A DNA stretch of 64,000 bases from Burkholderiales bacterium UBA1834. GTDB lineage: Bacteria > Pseudomonadota > Gammaproteobacteria > Burkholderiales > Burkholderiaceae_C. The notes below the pieces were generated by a model, which searched no databases, had not been told where the DNA came from, and saw only the letters and a program-made list of their open reading frames with translations. Shown one piece after another: positions 52,508 through 63,329 of this stretch; position 1 is the stretch's first letter, and each line of letters opens with the position of its first letter. Location: contig DDJC01000049.1 of the NCBI GenBank assembly GCA_002339015.1, positions 69,930 to 133,929 of the forward strand. The letters are read 5' to 3'. The position numbers and the translations under genes were made by a program.

Positions 52508-53367
52508 GCCGCCACCGCCTCGCCCAGGATCGACGCCGCAGGCAAGGGCTGGTTGTGCGACACGCGCCGCGCACTGCCCGAGCCCAGGCGCCAGGCCACC
52601 CAGCCTACGCAGGCCGCCAGCGCCAGGTGGCGCATGGCATGGCCGCTGATCAGCTGGCCTGTCCAGTCGAAGAAAGGCCGGTCGGCCCAGTCCACCGTCT
52701 GGGCTACCACGAAGCTCAGCTGCGATCGCATCCAGTCCTGGCGTGACAGCAGGTGGCCATGCAGGGTCCAGGCCCCGGTGGCCACCAGCGCGATGGGGCT
52801 CAGTTCCAGCCAGATCAGCGGGCGCAGATCACCCACGCCCCACACGTGCAGGCTGTAGAGCCACCAGATGCCCCCGAGCAAGGTGGCGATCAGCGCGGTG
52901 GCGATGGCCGGACCCAGCCCGAAGCGCCGGTCGATGCGCTCGGCCAGGAAGGCCGCGGCGAACAATGAACAGGCCGCCGATCGAGGCACCTGATCCCAGA
53001 TGAAAGACACGTCACTGGGCCTCCAGTGGTAGACCATGCCCCCCACCGTGGCCAGCATCTGACAGCAGAAGAACCAGCCCCACACCCAGCGCAAAGGCTC
53101 ATCACCGGGCAAGCGGCTGACGCGCCACAGGCCCCACAACCCAATGGGCAGCAACGGCAGGTGCGACCACACGTTGACGGCATACGGCATTCCCCACAGG
53201 GACCGCTGATCGGCGAACTGGTGCATGTGCGGCACCAGGCTCACCGGCCCCCAGGCCACCAGCCCCGCGGCGCCCGCCAGCGCCATCGCGAACACCAGGG
53301 CCACGGTCGAGCGCCGCGACAGCACGGAAGACACTTGGGCAGCTTCGATGGAGGGGGGGTTGGACAT
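52462..53367 (-). CDS. Alkaline-ceramidase-like (CREST superfamily) membrane protein
   Basis: A 301-residue protein with about seven hydrophobic segments. Metal-site motifs of the CREST group appear in order: HQFADQRSLWGMPYAVNVWSHLPLLPIG (Asp near residue 53), VYHWRPSDVSFIWDQVPRS (His and Asp), and the C-terminal SGHAMRHLALAACVGW with two His. Members hydrolyse amide bonds of ceramide-like lipids or are hormone receptors. Ceramide hydrolysis here is inference. Its 3' end overlaps the GMC gene tail-to-tail. Confidence 0.75.
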   Translation of the reverse strand: MSNPPSIEAAQVSSVLSRRSTVALVFAMALAGAAGLVAWGPVSLVPHMHQFADQRSLWGMPYAVNVWSHLPLLPIGLWGLWRVSRLPGDEPLRWVWGWFFCCQMLATVGGMVYHWRPSDVSFIWDQVPRSAACSLFAAAFLAERIDRRFGLGPAIATALIATLLGGIWWLYSLHVWGVGDLRPLIWLELSPIALVATGAWTLHGHLLSRQDWMRSQLSFVVAQTVDWADRPFFDWTGQLISGHAMRHLALAACVGWVAWRLGSGSARRVSHNQPLPAASILGEAVAAQTSATSFPDSRLAS

Positions 53368-53501
53368 GGTGAACGGCAGGTCTGGCAGGCATGCAGACAG
53401 CGCGATCCTCCCGCAATAGCGGACAAGCGTTCAATGCTAACCCCCTAGAAACAAAGCAACAAGTGCCGTTACAGCTGACGGCTCAGCGCCATCCAGGCAT
53501 G

Positions 53502-53525
53502 AAAAAACCCCGCCGGAGCGGGGTT
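53502..53525 (-). terminator. Intrinsic terminator of ompA
   Basis: AACCCCGC (53506-53513) pairs with GCGGGGTT (53518-53525) across CGGA; on the minus strand it is followed by a T-run (53507-53502). It lies 60 nt after the ompA stop. Confidence 0.9.
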
Positions 53526-53584
53526 CTCGTTGCTTGCGTTCCGGGCAGGCCTGGACAGACCTGCGCAGGACGGCGAAGGCTTGC

Positions 53585-54217
53585 TTACTTGGCGCGGGTG
53601 CCGACCACTTCGATTTCCACGCGGCGGTTCTTGGCGCGGCCATCGGCGGACTTGTTGTCAGCCACGGGTTGCAGTTCGCCCTTGCCTTCGGTGTAGACGC
53701 GGTTGGCTTCGATGCCCTTGCCGGTCAGGTAGGCCTTGACGGCTTCGGAGCGGCGCACCGACAGCTTCTGGTTGTAGGCCTCAGTGCCGACGGAGTCGGT
53801 GTGACCCACGGCGATGATGACTTCCAGGTTCAGGTCCTTGACCTTGTCGGCCAGGTCGTCCAGCTTGGCCTTGCCTTCGGGCTTGAGCACAGCCTTGTCG
53901 AAGTCGAAGAAGGCGTCAGCGGCGAAGCTCACCTTTTCGCTGGCGGGCGCGGGCGGCACCACCACGGGGGCGGGAGCAGCAGGTGCCGGAGCAGGGGCAG
54001 CAGCCGGAGCGGGCGCGGCCGGGGCGGGCACGCCGTCGCAACCTTGCACACCGGTGGCCGGGGTCCAGAAGGCATCGCGCCAGCACAGTTCATTGGTGCC
54101 GTTCTTCCACACGGTGCCGTCGCTGCCGCGCCAGTTGTCGATCGCCTGGGCTTGGGCCGCACCGGCGGTCAGGGCAGCAACAGCGAACAGGGCGGCAATG
54201 TTGTTCAGTTTTTTCAT
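53585..54217 (-). CDS. ompA: OmpA-family outer-membrane protein
   Basis: A 210-residue small OmpA-type protein. A signal peptide (MKKLNNIAALFAVAALTAGAAQAQ) is followed by a short WRGSDGTVWKNGTNELCWRDAFWTPATGVQGCDG segment with two Cys. A Pro/Ala-rich hinge follows (about residues 63-92), then a peptidoglycan-binding OmpA C-terminal domain (FFDFDKAVLKPEG, IIAVGHTDSVGTEAYNQKLSVRRSEAVKAYL, GRAKNRRVEIEV). The beta-barrel of classical OmpA is missing, as in many Burkholderiales. It is divergent from gyrA. Confidence 0.93.
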   Translation of the reverse strand: MKKLNNIAALFAVAALTAGAAQAQAIDNWRGSDGTVWKNGTNELCWRDAFWTPATGVQGCDGVPAPAAPAPAAAPAPAPAAPAPVVVPPAPASEKVSFAADAFFDFDKAVLKPEGKAKLDDLADKVKDLNLEVIIAVGHTDSVGTEAYNQKLSVRRSEAVKAYLTGKGIEANRVYTEGKGELQPVADNKSADGRAKNRRVEIEVVGTRAK

Positions 54218-54327
54218 GTGAATCCTTACGTTGGTCGACGTTTGACGGCAGCCAAGCTGCCTGGGGTCCCTTTTGGCTGGGGCAACCAACGGGGGTATAC
54301 CCTAGCGAATAACGCACAACCCATTCT

Positions 54328-54355
54328 GCCATAGGCGGCTCAAGGCTCAAGTCAA
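54328..54355 (-). promoter_or_regulatory. Candidate ompA promoter
   Basis: On the minus strand TTGACT (54355-54350) and TATGGC (54333-54328) are separated by 16 nt. The spacer contains part of a TTGAGCC direct repeat. The start codon is about 110 nt further downstream, giving a long leader. Confidence 0.4.
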
Positions 54356-54460
54356 GTCCCTCAGACAGGTCCTTACAGCCTTCACTTGTTGCTGTGTTAC
54401 GACAAGCAGCGCGGCCGGGTGTCTGGAAAAGCGAGCGAAAACCTCCCCGCGCGCGCGATC

Positions 54461-54466
54461 TACAAT
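54461..54466 (+). promoter_or_regulatory. Candidate gyrA -10 box
   Basis: TACAAT lies 32 nt before the gyrA start in an otherwise GC-rich region (flanked by GCGCGCGATC). No canonical -35 is present at 16-18 nt, so the assignment is by position only. Confidence 0.4.
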
Positions 54467-54498
54467 CGGGGGTTGCCCAGCGCATCCCACCATCACGC

Positions 54499-57159
<2,661 letters not shown>

Positions 57160-57183
57160 GACCTGAACACCAAGCAACCAGAG

Positions 57184-57208
57184 GCCCGTCGCGGACGGGC
57201 TCTTTTTT
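57184..57208 (+). terminator. Intrinsic terminator of gyrA
   Basis: GCCCGTC (57184-57190) pairs with GACGGGC (57194-57200) across GCG, followed by TCTTTTTT. It ends 19 nt before the next start. Confidence 0.92.
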
Positions 57209-57227
57209 CACAAGACAAGGACTCCCT

Positions 57228-57827
57228 ATGAAGCTGACGAAAACTGTGTGGGCGACCGCGGTGGCCTCGACCCTGCTGGTGGCCTCGCTGAGCGCACAGG
57301 CCCAGAGCAAGAAGGAACTGGTTCAAAAGCTGATCGACATGCAGCAATCCTCGCTGGAGAACACCGCGCGCGGATTGACCGAGAACCCTGCCCGCCAACT
57401 GGTCGCCGCAGCCCAGCAGGTGATCGTGCAGGGCGTGCCCGAAGACAAGCGCGAGGCCACTGCCAAGCAGGTGGACGCCGAGATCAAGAAGTACCTGGAC
57501 GCGGCCAACCCCATCGTGCGCGCCAGCACCATCAAGCAGAGCCAGGCCGCCGTGGCCCCGCTGCTGGAAGAGAAGTTCACGGATGACGAGCTCAAGCAGC
57601 TGGTCACCATGCTGGATTCGCCCGTGCTCAAGAAGTACCAGGGCCTGCTGCCCGAGATGAGCAAGACCCTGGTCGACAAGGTGGTGGCCGATGCCCGCCC
57701 GCAGGTGGACCCCAAGCTGCAGACCGCCCAGACCAACATCCGCACGATCCTGGACAAGGCCACCGGCGGCAAGCTGAGCCAGCAACAGCCGTCTGCTCCG
57801 GCAGCTGCCAAGCCCAAGGCCAAGTGA
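57228..57827 (+). CDS. Secreted DUF2059 protein
   Basis: A 199-residue exported protein with signal peptide MKLTKTVWATAVASTLLVASLSAQAQ. The mature part contains the DUF2059 core (EEKFTDDELKQLVTMLDSPVLKKYQGLLPEMSKTL), which is all-helical, and a C-terminal Pro/Ala/Lys tail. AAGGA lies upstream of the start. Function is unknown. It is regularly found between gyrA and serC in this group. Confidence 0.9.
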   Translation: MKLTKTVWATAVASTLLVASLSAQAQSKKELVQKLIDMQQSSLENTARGLTENPARQLVAAAQQVIVQGVPEDKREATAKQVDAEIKKYLDAANPIVRASTIKQSQAAVAPLLEEKFTDDELKQLVTMLDSPVLKKYQGLLPEMSKTLVDKVVADARPQVDPKLQTAQTNIRTILDKATGGKLSQQQPSAPAAAKPKAK

Positions 57828-57849
57828 TGGTTCGGGGGTGGTTCCAGGC

Positions 57850-58959
57850 ATGACGACGCGTCCCTTCAATTTCTCGGCCGGCCCGGCCGTGCTGCCCGAG
57901 GAGGTCCTGGCGCAAGCCGCCAGCGAGATGCTCGACTGGCAGGGCTCGGGCATGAGCGTGATGGAGATGAGCCACCGCGGCAAGGAGTTCATCTCCATCG
58001 CCACCAAGGCCGAGGCCGACCTGCGCGACATCCTGGCCATCCCGTCGAATTACAAGGTGCTCTTCATGCAGGGCGGGGCCATCGCCGAGAACGCGATCCT
58101 GCCCATGAACCTGTCGCGTGGCGGCCGTGCGGATTACGTGGTCACGGGGTCGTGGTCACAGAAATCGCAGAAGGAAGCCCGCAAGTACTGTGATGTGGCC
58201 ATCGTGGCCAGCAACGAGGCCGATGGTCACACCACGATCCCGGCCGCCAGCGGCTGGACGCTGAGCGGCAACGCCAGCTATGTGCACCTTTGCAGCAACG
58301 AAACCATCAACGGCCTCGAGTTCCACGAGCTGCCTGACCTGAAGGCGCTGGGCAGCGATGCGCCGCTGGTGATCGACTGCTCCTCGCACATCGCCTCGCG
58401 CCCCATCGACTGGTCGCGCGTGGGCGTGGCCTATGGCGGCGCGCAGAAGAACATTGGCCCGGCGGGCCTGACCCTGGTCATCATCCGTGAAGACCTGCTG
58501 GGCCATGCCCTGCCCGCCACCCCCACCGCCTTCGACTACAAGGTGGTGGCCGACCACGACTCCATGTACAACACCCCGCCCACCTACGCCATCTACATGG
58601 CGGGGCTGGTGTTCCAGTGGATCAAGCAGCAACGCGAAGGTGATCTCGCCGGCCTGGCCGCCATCGAGGCGCGCAACGTGGCCAAGGCCCGCCTGCTGTA
58701 CGACTGTTTCGACGCCTCGGGCTTCTACGCCACCAAGGTGGTGCCCGCTGCGCGCTCGCGCATGAACGTGCCGTTCTTCCTGCCCGACGACAGCCTGAAC
58801 GATGCCTTCCTGGCCGGCGCCAAGGAACGGGGCTTGCTTCAGCTGAAGGGGCACAAGAGCGTGGGCGGCCTGCGCGCCTCCATCTACAACGCGATGCCGC
58901 TGGCCGGGGTGCAGGCCCTGGTGGATTACCTCAACGATTTCGCGCGGCGCCATGGCTGA
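57850..58959 (+). CDS. serC: Phosphoserine aminotransferase
   Basis: A 369-residue PLP enzyme converting 3-phosphohydroxypyruvate to phosphoserine, and also acting in pyridoxal-phosphate synthesis. Signatures: RPFNFSAGPAVLPEEVL, GMSVMEMSHRGKEF, LFMQGGAIAENAILPMNL, YVVTGSWSQKSQKEARKY, and the PLP-lysine region YGGAQKNIGPAGLTLVIIRE. The ATG at 57850 is chosen over one 4 codons upstream. The stop overlaps the pheA start by 8 nt, so serC and pheA are co-translated. Confidence 0.97.
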   Translation: MTTRPFNFSAGPAVLPEEVLAQAASEMLDWQGSGMSVMEMSHRGKEFISIATKAEADLRDILAIPSNYKVLFMQGGAIAENAILPMNLSRGGRADYVVTGSWSQKSQKEARKYCDVAIVASNEADGHTTIPAASGWTLSGNASYVHLCSNETINGLEFHELPDLKALGSDAPLVIDCSSHIASRPIDWSRVGVAYGGAQKNIGPAGLTLVIIREDLLGHALPATPTAFDYKVVADHDSMYNTPPTYAIYMAGLVFQWIKQQREGDLAGLAAIEARNVAKARLLYDCFDASGFYATKVVPAARSRMNVPFFLPDDSLNDAFLAGAKERGLLQLKGHKSVGGLRASIYNAMPLAGVQALVDYLNDFARRHG

Positions 58960-60103
58960 TTCCCCCGATTCGAACGCCGAAGCAAAGGGTTCGCACCACG
59001 TGCCCGATGGGCGCCCGGTCAACGAGCAACTGGCCGACCTGCGCGTGCGCATCGACAGTGTCGATCGCCAACTGCTCAATCTGCTGAACCAGCGCGCCCA
59101 GTTGGCCCAGGCCGTGGGCGAGGTCAAGAAGATCGACGGCTCGCCCGTGTTCCGCCCGGACCGCGAGATCCAGGTCATCGACAAGCTCAAGGCCGCCAAC
59201 CCCGGCCCGCTCAAGGCCGACAGCCTGGGGCCGATCTGGCGCGAGGTGATGTCCGCCTGCCGCGCGCTCGAATCGCGTCAGCGTGTGGCCTTCCTGGGCC
59301 CGGCCGGCACCTTCAGCGAGCAGGCCACGATCGGGCATTTCGGCTCGTCCATCGAGCTGCTGCCCTGCCCCAGCATCGACGAGGTGTTCCGCGCCACCGT
59401 GGCCGGCTCGGCCGATTTCGGCGTGGTGCCGGTGGAGAACTCCACCGAAGGTGTGGTGGCCCGCTCTCTCGACCTGCTGCTGCAATCGCCCCTGGTGATC
59501 ACCAGCGAGACCAGCCTGCTGATCACGCACAACCTGCTGCGCAAGGAGCCTTCGCGCCAGGGCATCACCGCCGTGGTGGCGCACCCGCAGGCGCTGGCGC
59601 AGTGCCAGGGCTGGCTCAGCCAGAACCTGCCGGACGCCGAGCGCCGCCCGGTGTCGAGCAACGCCGAAGGCGCCCGCCTGGCCGCGCAGGACCCGAGCCT
59701 GGCCGCACTGGCCAGCGAGCGCGCGGCCTCGCAATATGGCCTGCACGTGGTGCAGGCGGCCGTGCAGGACGAGGCGCACAACCGCACACTGTTCGCGGTG
59801 CTCACGCACCCGGATCGGCATACACCCTCGGCCCCCACGGGCAACGACCGCACCAGCCTGATCGTGTCCGTGGACAACCGCCCTGGCGCCGTCCACGATC
59901 TGCTGGCGCCGTTCAAGCGCCATGGCGTGTCCATGACGCGCTTCGAATCGCGCCCTGCCCGCTCAGGCCAATGGGAGTACGTGTTCTTTGTCGACCTGTC
60001 GGGCCACCTGCAGGAGCCGGCCGTTGCCAAAGCGGTCGAAGAACTGCGAGGCATCTGCAGTTTCGTGAAGGTGCTGGGCTCGTTCCCGGTGGACAAGCAT
60101 TGA
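58952..60103 (+). CDS. pheA: P-protein: chorismate mutase-prephenate dehydratase
   Basis: A 383-residue bifunctional enzyme of phenylalanine synthesis. After a ~22-residue extension, an AroQ chorismate mutase domain (LADLRVRIDSVDRQLLNLLNQRAQLAQAVGEVKK) covers about 25-105. The prephenate dehydratase domain (VAFLGPAGTFSEQA, FGVVPVENSTEGVV, NRTLFAVLTH) covers about 110-290. The C-terminal ACT domain (TSLIVSVDNRPGAVHDLLAPFKRHGVSMTRFESRPAR) provides feedback control by phenylalanine. tyrA follows after 19 nt. Confidence 0.97.
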   Translation: MADSPDSNAEAKGSHHVPDGRPVNEQLADLRVRIDSVDRQLLNLLNQRAQLAQAVGEVKKIDGSPVFRPDREIQVIDKLKAANPGPLKADSLGPIWREVMSACRALESRQRVAFLGPAGTFSEQATIGHFGSSIELLPCPSIDEVFRATVAGSADFGVVPVENSTEGVVARSLDLLLQSPLVITSETSLLITHNLLRKEPSRQGITAVVAHPQALAQCQGWLSQNLPDAERRPVSSNAEGARLAAQDPSLAALASERAASQYGLHVVQAAVQDEAHNRTLFAVLTHPDRHTPSAPTGNDRTSLIVSVDNRPGAVHDLLAPFKRHGVSMTRFESRPARSGQWEYVFFVDLSGHLQEPAVAKAVEELRGICSFVKVLGSFPVDKH

Positions 60104-60122
60104 GAGAGATGGGCCGATCGGT

Positions 60123-61031
60123 ATGTTCAATCAACTCGGTCTGATCGGATGCGGCCTGATGGGCGGCTCCTTCGCGCTGGCACTCAAGAAGGCCGGGCTG
60201 GTGCGCCGCGTGGTGGGCTACAGCAAGTCGCCCTCCACGGTCGAGAAGGCGCGCCGGCTGGGCGTGATCGACGTGGCCGCCGAATCGGCGCTGCTGGCCG
60301 TCTCGGGCTCGGACATCGTCATCATCGCCGTGCCGGTGGCCGCCACCGAGAGCACCTTCCGCGCCATCCGCCACCTGGTCGATCCGGGCGTGCTGTTCAT
60401 GGACGTGGGCAGCACCAAGCGCGACGTGGTCGACGCGGCCCGCCGCGTGCTGAAAGAGCGCCTGCCCTCCTTCGTGCCCGCGCACCCCATTGCCGGGCGT
60501 GAAGTGGCCGGCATCGAGCACGCCGACGCGCAGCTCTACCAGGGCCGCAAGGTCATCCTGACGCCGCTGCAGCAGACCGACCCGGTGCTGGTGCAGAAGG
60601 CCACCGACGTGTGGGCGGCCATCGGCTGCCAGGTGCTCAAGATGACGCCGGAAAACCACGACACGGCCTTCGCGGCGGTCAGCCACCTGCCGCACCTGGT
60701 CGCGTTTGCCTACATGAACGCGATGCAGCAGCAGCCCTCAGGCCGCGAGTTCCTGTCGCTGGCGGGCCCCGGTTTCCGTGATTTCACGCGCATCGCCGCG
60801 AGCGAGCCCACCGTGTGGCGCGACATCCTGCTGTCCAACCGCGAAGAGATCCTCAAGCAATCCGAGGCCTTCCGGGCCGCGCTGGACGCCATGGAACGCA
60901 GCATGCGAGACTGGGACGGCGAGACGCTGACGCAGCAGATCCAGTCGGCTGCCGAGTCGCGCAGCCAGTGGACGCTCAGCACGCACACACCGCCCAGCGG
61001 GCCTTCTGGCGGGGGCAAGCCCTCCCGCTGA
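60123..61031 (+). CDS. tyrA: Prephenate dehydrogenase
   Basis: A 302-residue NAD(P)-dependent enzyme of tyrosine synthesis (arogenate activity is also possible). The N-terminal Rossmann motif is LGLIGCGLMGGSFALALKKAG; the catalytic region has DVGSTKRDVV, VPAHPIAGREVAGIEHAD (catalytic His) and SHLPHLVAFAY. The C-terminal ~20 residues are low-complexity. In many Burkholderiales a hisC-like aminotransferase lies between pheA and tyrA; it is absent here. Confidence 0.95.
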   Translation: MFNQLGLIGCGLMGGSFALALKKAGLVRRVVGYSKSPSTVEKARRLGVIDVAAESALLAVSGSDIVIIAVPVAATESTFRAIRHLVDPGVLFMDVGSTKRDVVDAARRVLKERLPSFVPAHPIAGREVAGIEHADAQLYQGRKVILTPLQQTDPVLVQKATDVWAAIGCQVLKMTPENHDTAFAAVSHLPHLVAFAYMNAMQQQPSGREFLSLAGPGFRDFTRIAASEPTVWRDILLSNREEILKQSEAFRAALDAMERSMRDWDGETLTQQIQSAAESRSQWTLSTHTPPSGPSGGGKPSR

Positions 61032-61049
61032 CCCAGACCATGGGAACAC

Positions 61050-61086
61050 AGGCCCCTGACACGATGTTCCGGGGCCTTCTCTTTTC
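61050..61086 (+). terminator. Terminator-like hairpin between tyrA and aroA-cmk
   Basis: AGGCCCC (61050-61056) pairs with GGGGCCT (61071-61077) across a 14-nt loop, followed by TCTCTTTTC. The loop is long, so partial termination is likely. Confidence 0.6.
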
Positions 61087-61100
61087 AGACCGCAGCCGCC

Positions 61101-63149
61101 ATGTACACGACCGCCTTCCTCGACCTGCCGCCCCTGCTCCAAGCCGAGGGCGCGGTGCGCCTGCCCGGCTCCAAGAGCATCTCCAACCGCGTGCTGCTGC
61201 TGGCCGGCCTGAGCGAAGGCACCACCCGCGTGCACGACCTGCTGGCCTCGGACGACACCCGCGTGATGCTGGACGCCCTGCGCACGCTGGGCTGCGACAT
61301 CCGCCCCGAAGGCGAAGCGCTGGAGATCACCGGCCTGGGCGGCCAGCTGGGCGTGCCCAATGCGCAACTGTTCCTGGGCAATGCCGGCACCGCGATGCGC
61401 CCGCTCACGGCCGCGCTGGCCTTGCTGTCGGCCACGCAGGGCGGCGTGTTCGAGCTAAGCGGCGTGCCGCGCATGCACGAGCGCCCCATTGGCGATTTGA
61501 TCGACGCGCTGCGCCCACTGGGCTGCACCATCGAATGCCTGGGCCAGGAGGGTTACCCACCCCTGCGCCTGAATGGCGGCTCGCTCAAGCTGGACGCGCC
61601 CATCAAGGTGCGCGGCGATGTCTCCAGCCAGTTCCTGACGGCACTGCTGCTGGCCCTGCCGCTGGTGTCTCAGCACCAGCCGCTGACCATCGAGGTCGAG
61701 GGCGAGCTGATCTCCAAGCCCTACATCGAGATCACGCTGAACCTGCTGGCCCGTTTCGGCATCGCCGTCGAGCGCCAGGGCTGGGAGCGCTTCATCATCC
61801 CGCAGGGCAGCCGCTACCAGTCTCCCGGCGAGATCCACATCGAGGCCGATGCCTCGTCCGCGTCGTACTTCATCGCGGCCGGCGCCATCGCGGGCATCGA
61901 CCAGCCCGTGCGCATCGAAGGTGTGGGCCTCGACTCCATCCAGGGCGACATCCGCTTCGTCGAGGCCGCGCGCGCCATGGGCGCCCAGGTCGATGGCGGC
62001 CCCAACTGGCTGGAGATCAAACGCGGTGCATGGCCGCTCAAGGCCGTCGACATGGACTGCAACCACATCCCCGACGCAGCCATGACGCTGGCGGTGATGG
62101 CACTCTACGCCGAGGGCACCACGCGGCTGAGCAACATCGCCAGCTGGCGCGTGAAGGAAACCGACCGCATCGCCGCCATGGCCACCGAGCTGCGCAAGCT
62201 GGGCGCCGTGGTCACCGAGGGCGAGGATGTCATCGAGGTGACGCCGCCGGCCGTGGGTGGCTGGACGCACGGCAGCATCCATACCTACGACGACCACCGC
62301 ATGGCCATGTGCTTCTCGCTGGCCGCCTTCCACCCGCTGGCGCCCACGATTGACGCCGGGCAGACGGTCTCCGTGCGGATCGAGGATCCGCGCTGCGTCG
62401 GCAAGACCTTCCCGGATTACTTCGAGACGCTGTTTCAGGTGGCGAAAACCGAGTCCCGCCTGATCCCCGTCATCACCATCGACGGCCCCACCGCCTCGGG
62501 CAAGGGCACGCTGGCCAGCGCTCTGGCCACCCGGCTGGGCTACCAGTTCCTGGATTCCGGCGCGCTGTACCGCGTGACGGCCCTGCTGGCCCTGCGCCGC
62601 GGCGTGCCGGCCGACCACGAACCCGCCCTGGTGGGTCTGGCCCGGCAACTGGGCGAAGACATCCCCCTGCGTTTCTCAGGGCATCAGGTCTGGCTGGATG
62701 GTCAGGAGGTCAGCGAAGACCTGCGCCAAGAAGAAGTCGGCCAGACGGCTTCAAAGATCTCCGCCCTGCCCGGCGTGCGCCAGGCCCTGGTGCGCCAGCA
62801 ACTGGCTTTCCGCAAGCTGCCCGGCCTGGTGGCTGACGGCCGCGACATGGGCACCGTGATCTTCCCGGACGCGGGCCTGAAGGTGTTCTTGACGGCCACC
62901 GTGGCACAGCGGGCGGAACGCCGGCATAAGCAATTGATTTCAAAAGGGATTTCTGTTACCCTTGATGAGATCTGCGCAGACCTTGAGGCGCGCGACCAGC
63001 GGGACAAGAACCGCACGGTTGCCCCGATGGTGCCTGCGCACGATGCCCGTTTGCTCGACAACTCGGCATTGACCATCGACCAGTCGGTGGACACGGTGCT
63101 GGGTTGGTGGACGGACGGGTGGCCCCATGTGGTCGCGCCCCAGGCGTGA
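61101..63149 (+). CDS. aroA-cmk: Fused EPSP synthase (AroA) - cytidylate kinase (Cmk)
   Basis: A 682-residue two-enzyme protein. Residues 1-450 are 3-phosphoshikimate 1-carboxyvinyltransferase (RLPGSKSISNRVLLLAGLSEG, FLGNAGTAMRPLTA, GDVSSQFLTALLLALPL, KETDRIAAMATELRKLGA, YDDHRMAMCFSLAA), which adds the enolpyruvyl group in the shikimate pathway. Residues about 455-682 are cytidylate kinase with the P-loop TIDGPTASGKGTLASALA, FLDSGALYR, VADGRDMGTVIFP and RDQRDKNR, which phosphorylates CMP/dCMP. There is no stop or frame change at the junction. Usually these are adjacent separate genes; the fusion is known in some Burkholderiales. Confidence 0.96.
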   Translation: MYTTAFLDLPPLLQAEGAVRLPGSKSISNRVLLLAGLSEGTTRVHDLLASDDTRVMLDALRTLGCDIRPEGEALEITGLGGQLGVPNAQLFLGNAGTAMRPLTAALALLSATQGGVFELSGVPRMHERPIGDLIDALRPLGCTIECLGQEGYPPLRLNGGSLKLDAPIKVRGDVSSQFLTALLLALPLVSQHQPLTIEVEGELISKPYIEITLNLLARFGIAVERQGWERFIIPQGSRYQSPGEIHIEADASSASYFIAAGAIAGIDQPVRIEGVGLDSIQGDIRFVEAARAMGAQVDGGPNWLEIKRGAWPLKAVDMDCNHIPDAAMTLAVMALYAEGTTRLSNIASWRVKETDRIAAMATELRKLGAVVTEGEDVIEVTPPAVGGWTHGSIHTYDDHRMAMCFSLAAFHPLAPTIDAGQTVSVRIEDPRCVGKTFPDYFETLFQVAKTESRLIPVITIDGPTASGKGTLASALATRLGYQFLDSGALYRVTALLALRRGVPADHEPALVGLARQLGEDIPLRFSGHQVWLDGQEVSEDLRQEEVGQTASKISALPGVRQALVRQQLAFRKLPGLVADGRDMGTVIFPDAGLKVFLTATVAQRAERRHKQLISKGISVTLDEICADLEARDQRDKNRTVAPMVPAHDARLLDNSALTIDQSVDTVLGWWTDGWPHVVAPQA

Positions 63150-63181
63150 TCAGGCAAGGCCAATTTTAGGCGTGATGTGCC

Positions 63182-63220
63182 CTCCCCGCCGCCCGGCGGT
63201 GAGGCGAGGTTGAAACCTCG
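63182..63220 (+). promoter_or_regulatory. Two hairpins in the rpsA leader
   Basis: CTCcCCGCC-GCCC-GGCGGtGAG (63182-63203) is followed directly by CGAGGT-TGAA-ACCTCG (63205-63220), 110 nt before the rpsA start. Neither has a T-run, so they look like leader structure rather than a terminator. In E. coli S1 regulates its own mRNA through leader hairpins; a similar role here is only a suggestion. Confidence 0.4.
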
Positions 63221-63329
63221 GCACGGCAGCAAAGCCAGGCCGCACATCGCTTCTTCAACTTAACCGCTTGTTCCGTTGCCTGTCGGTCCAAGCGTTACCG
63301 CCGGCCCCAAAGCTGGCACAGGAAATCTC

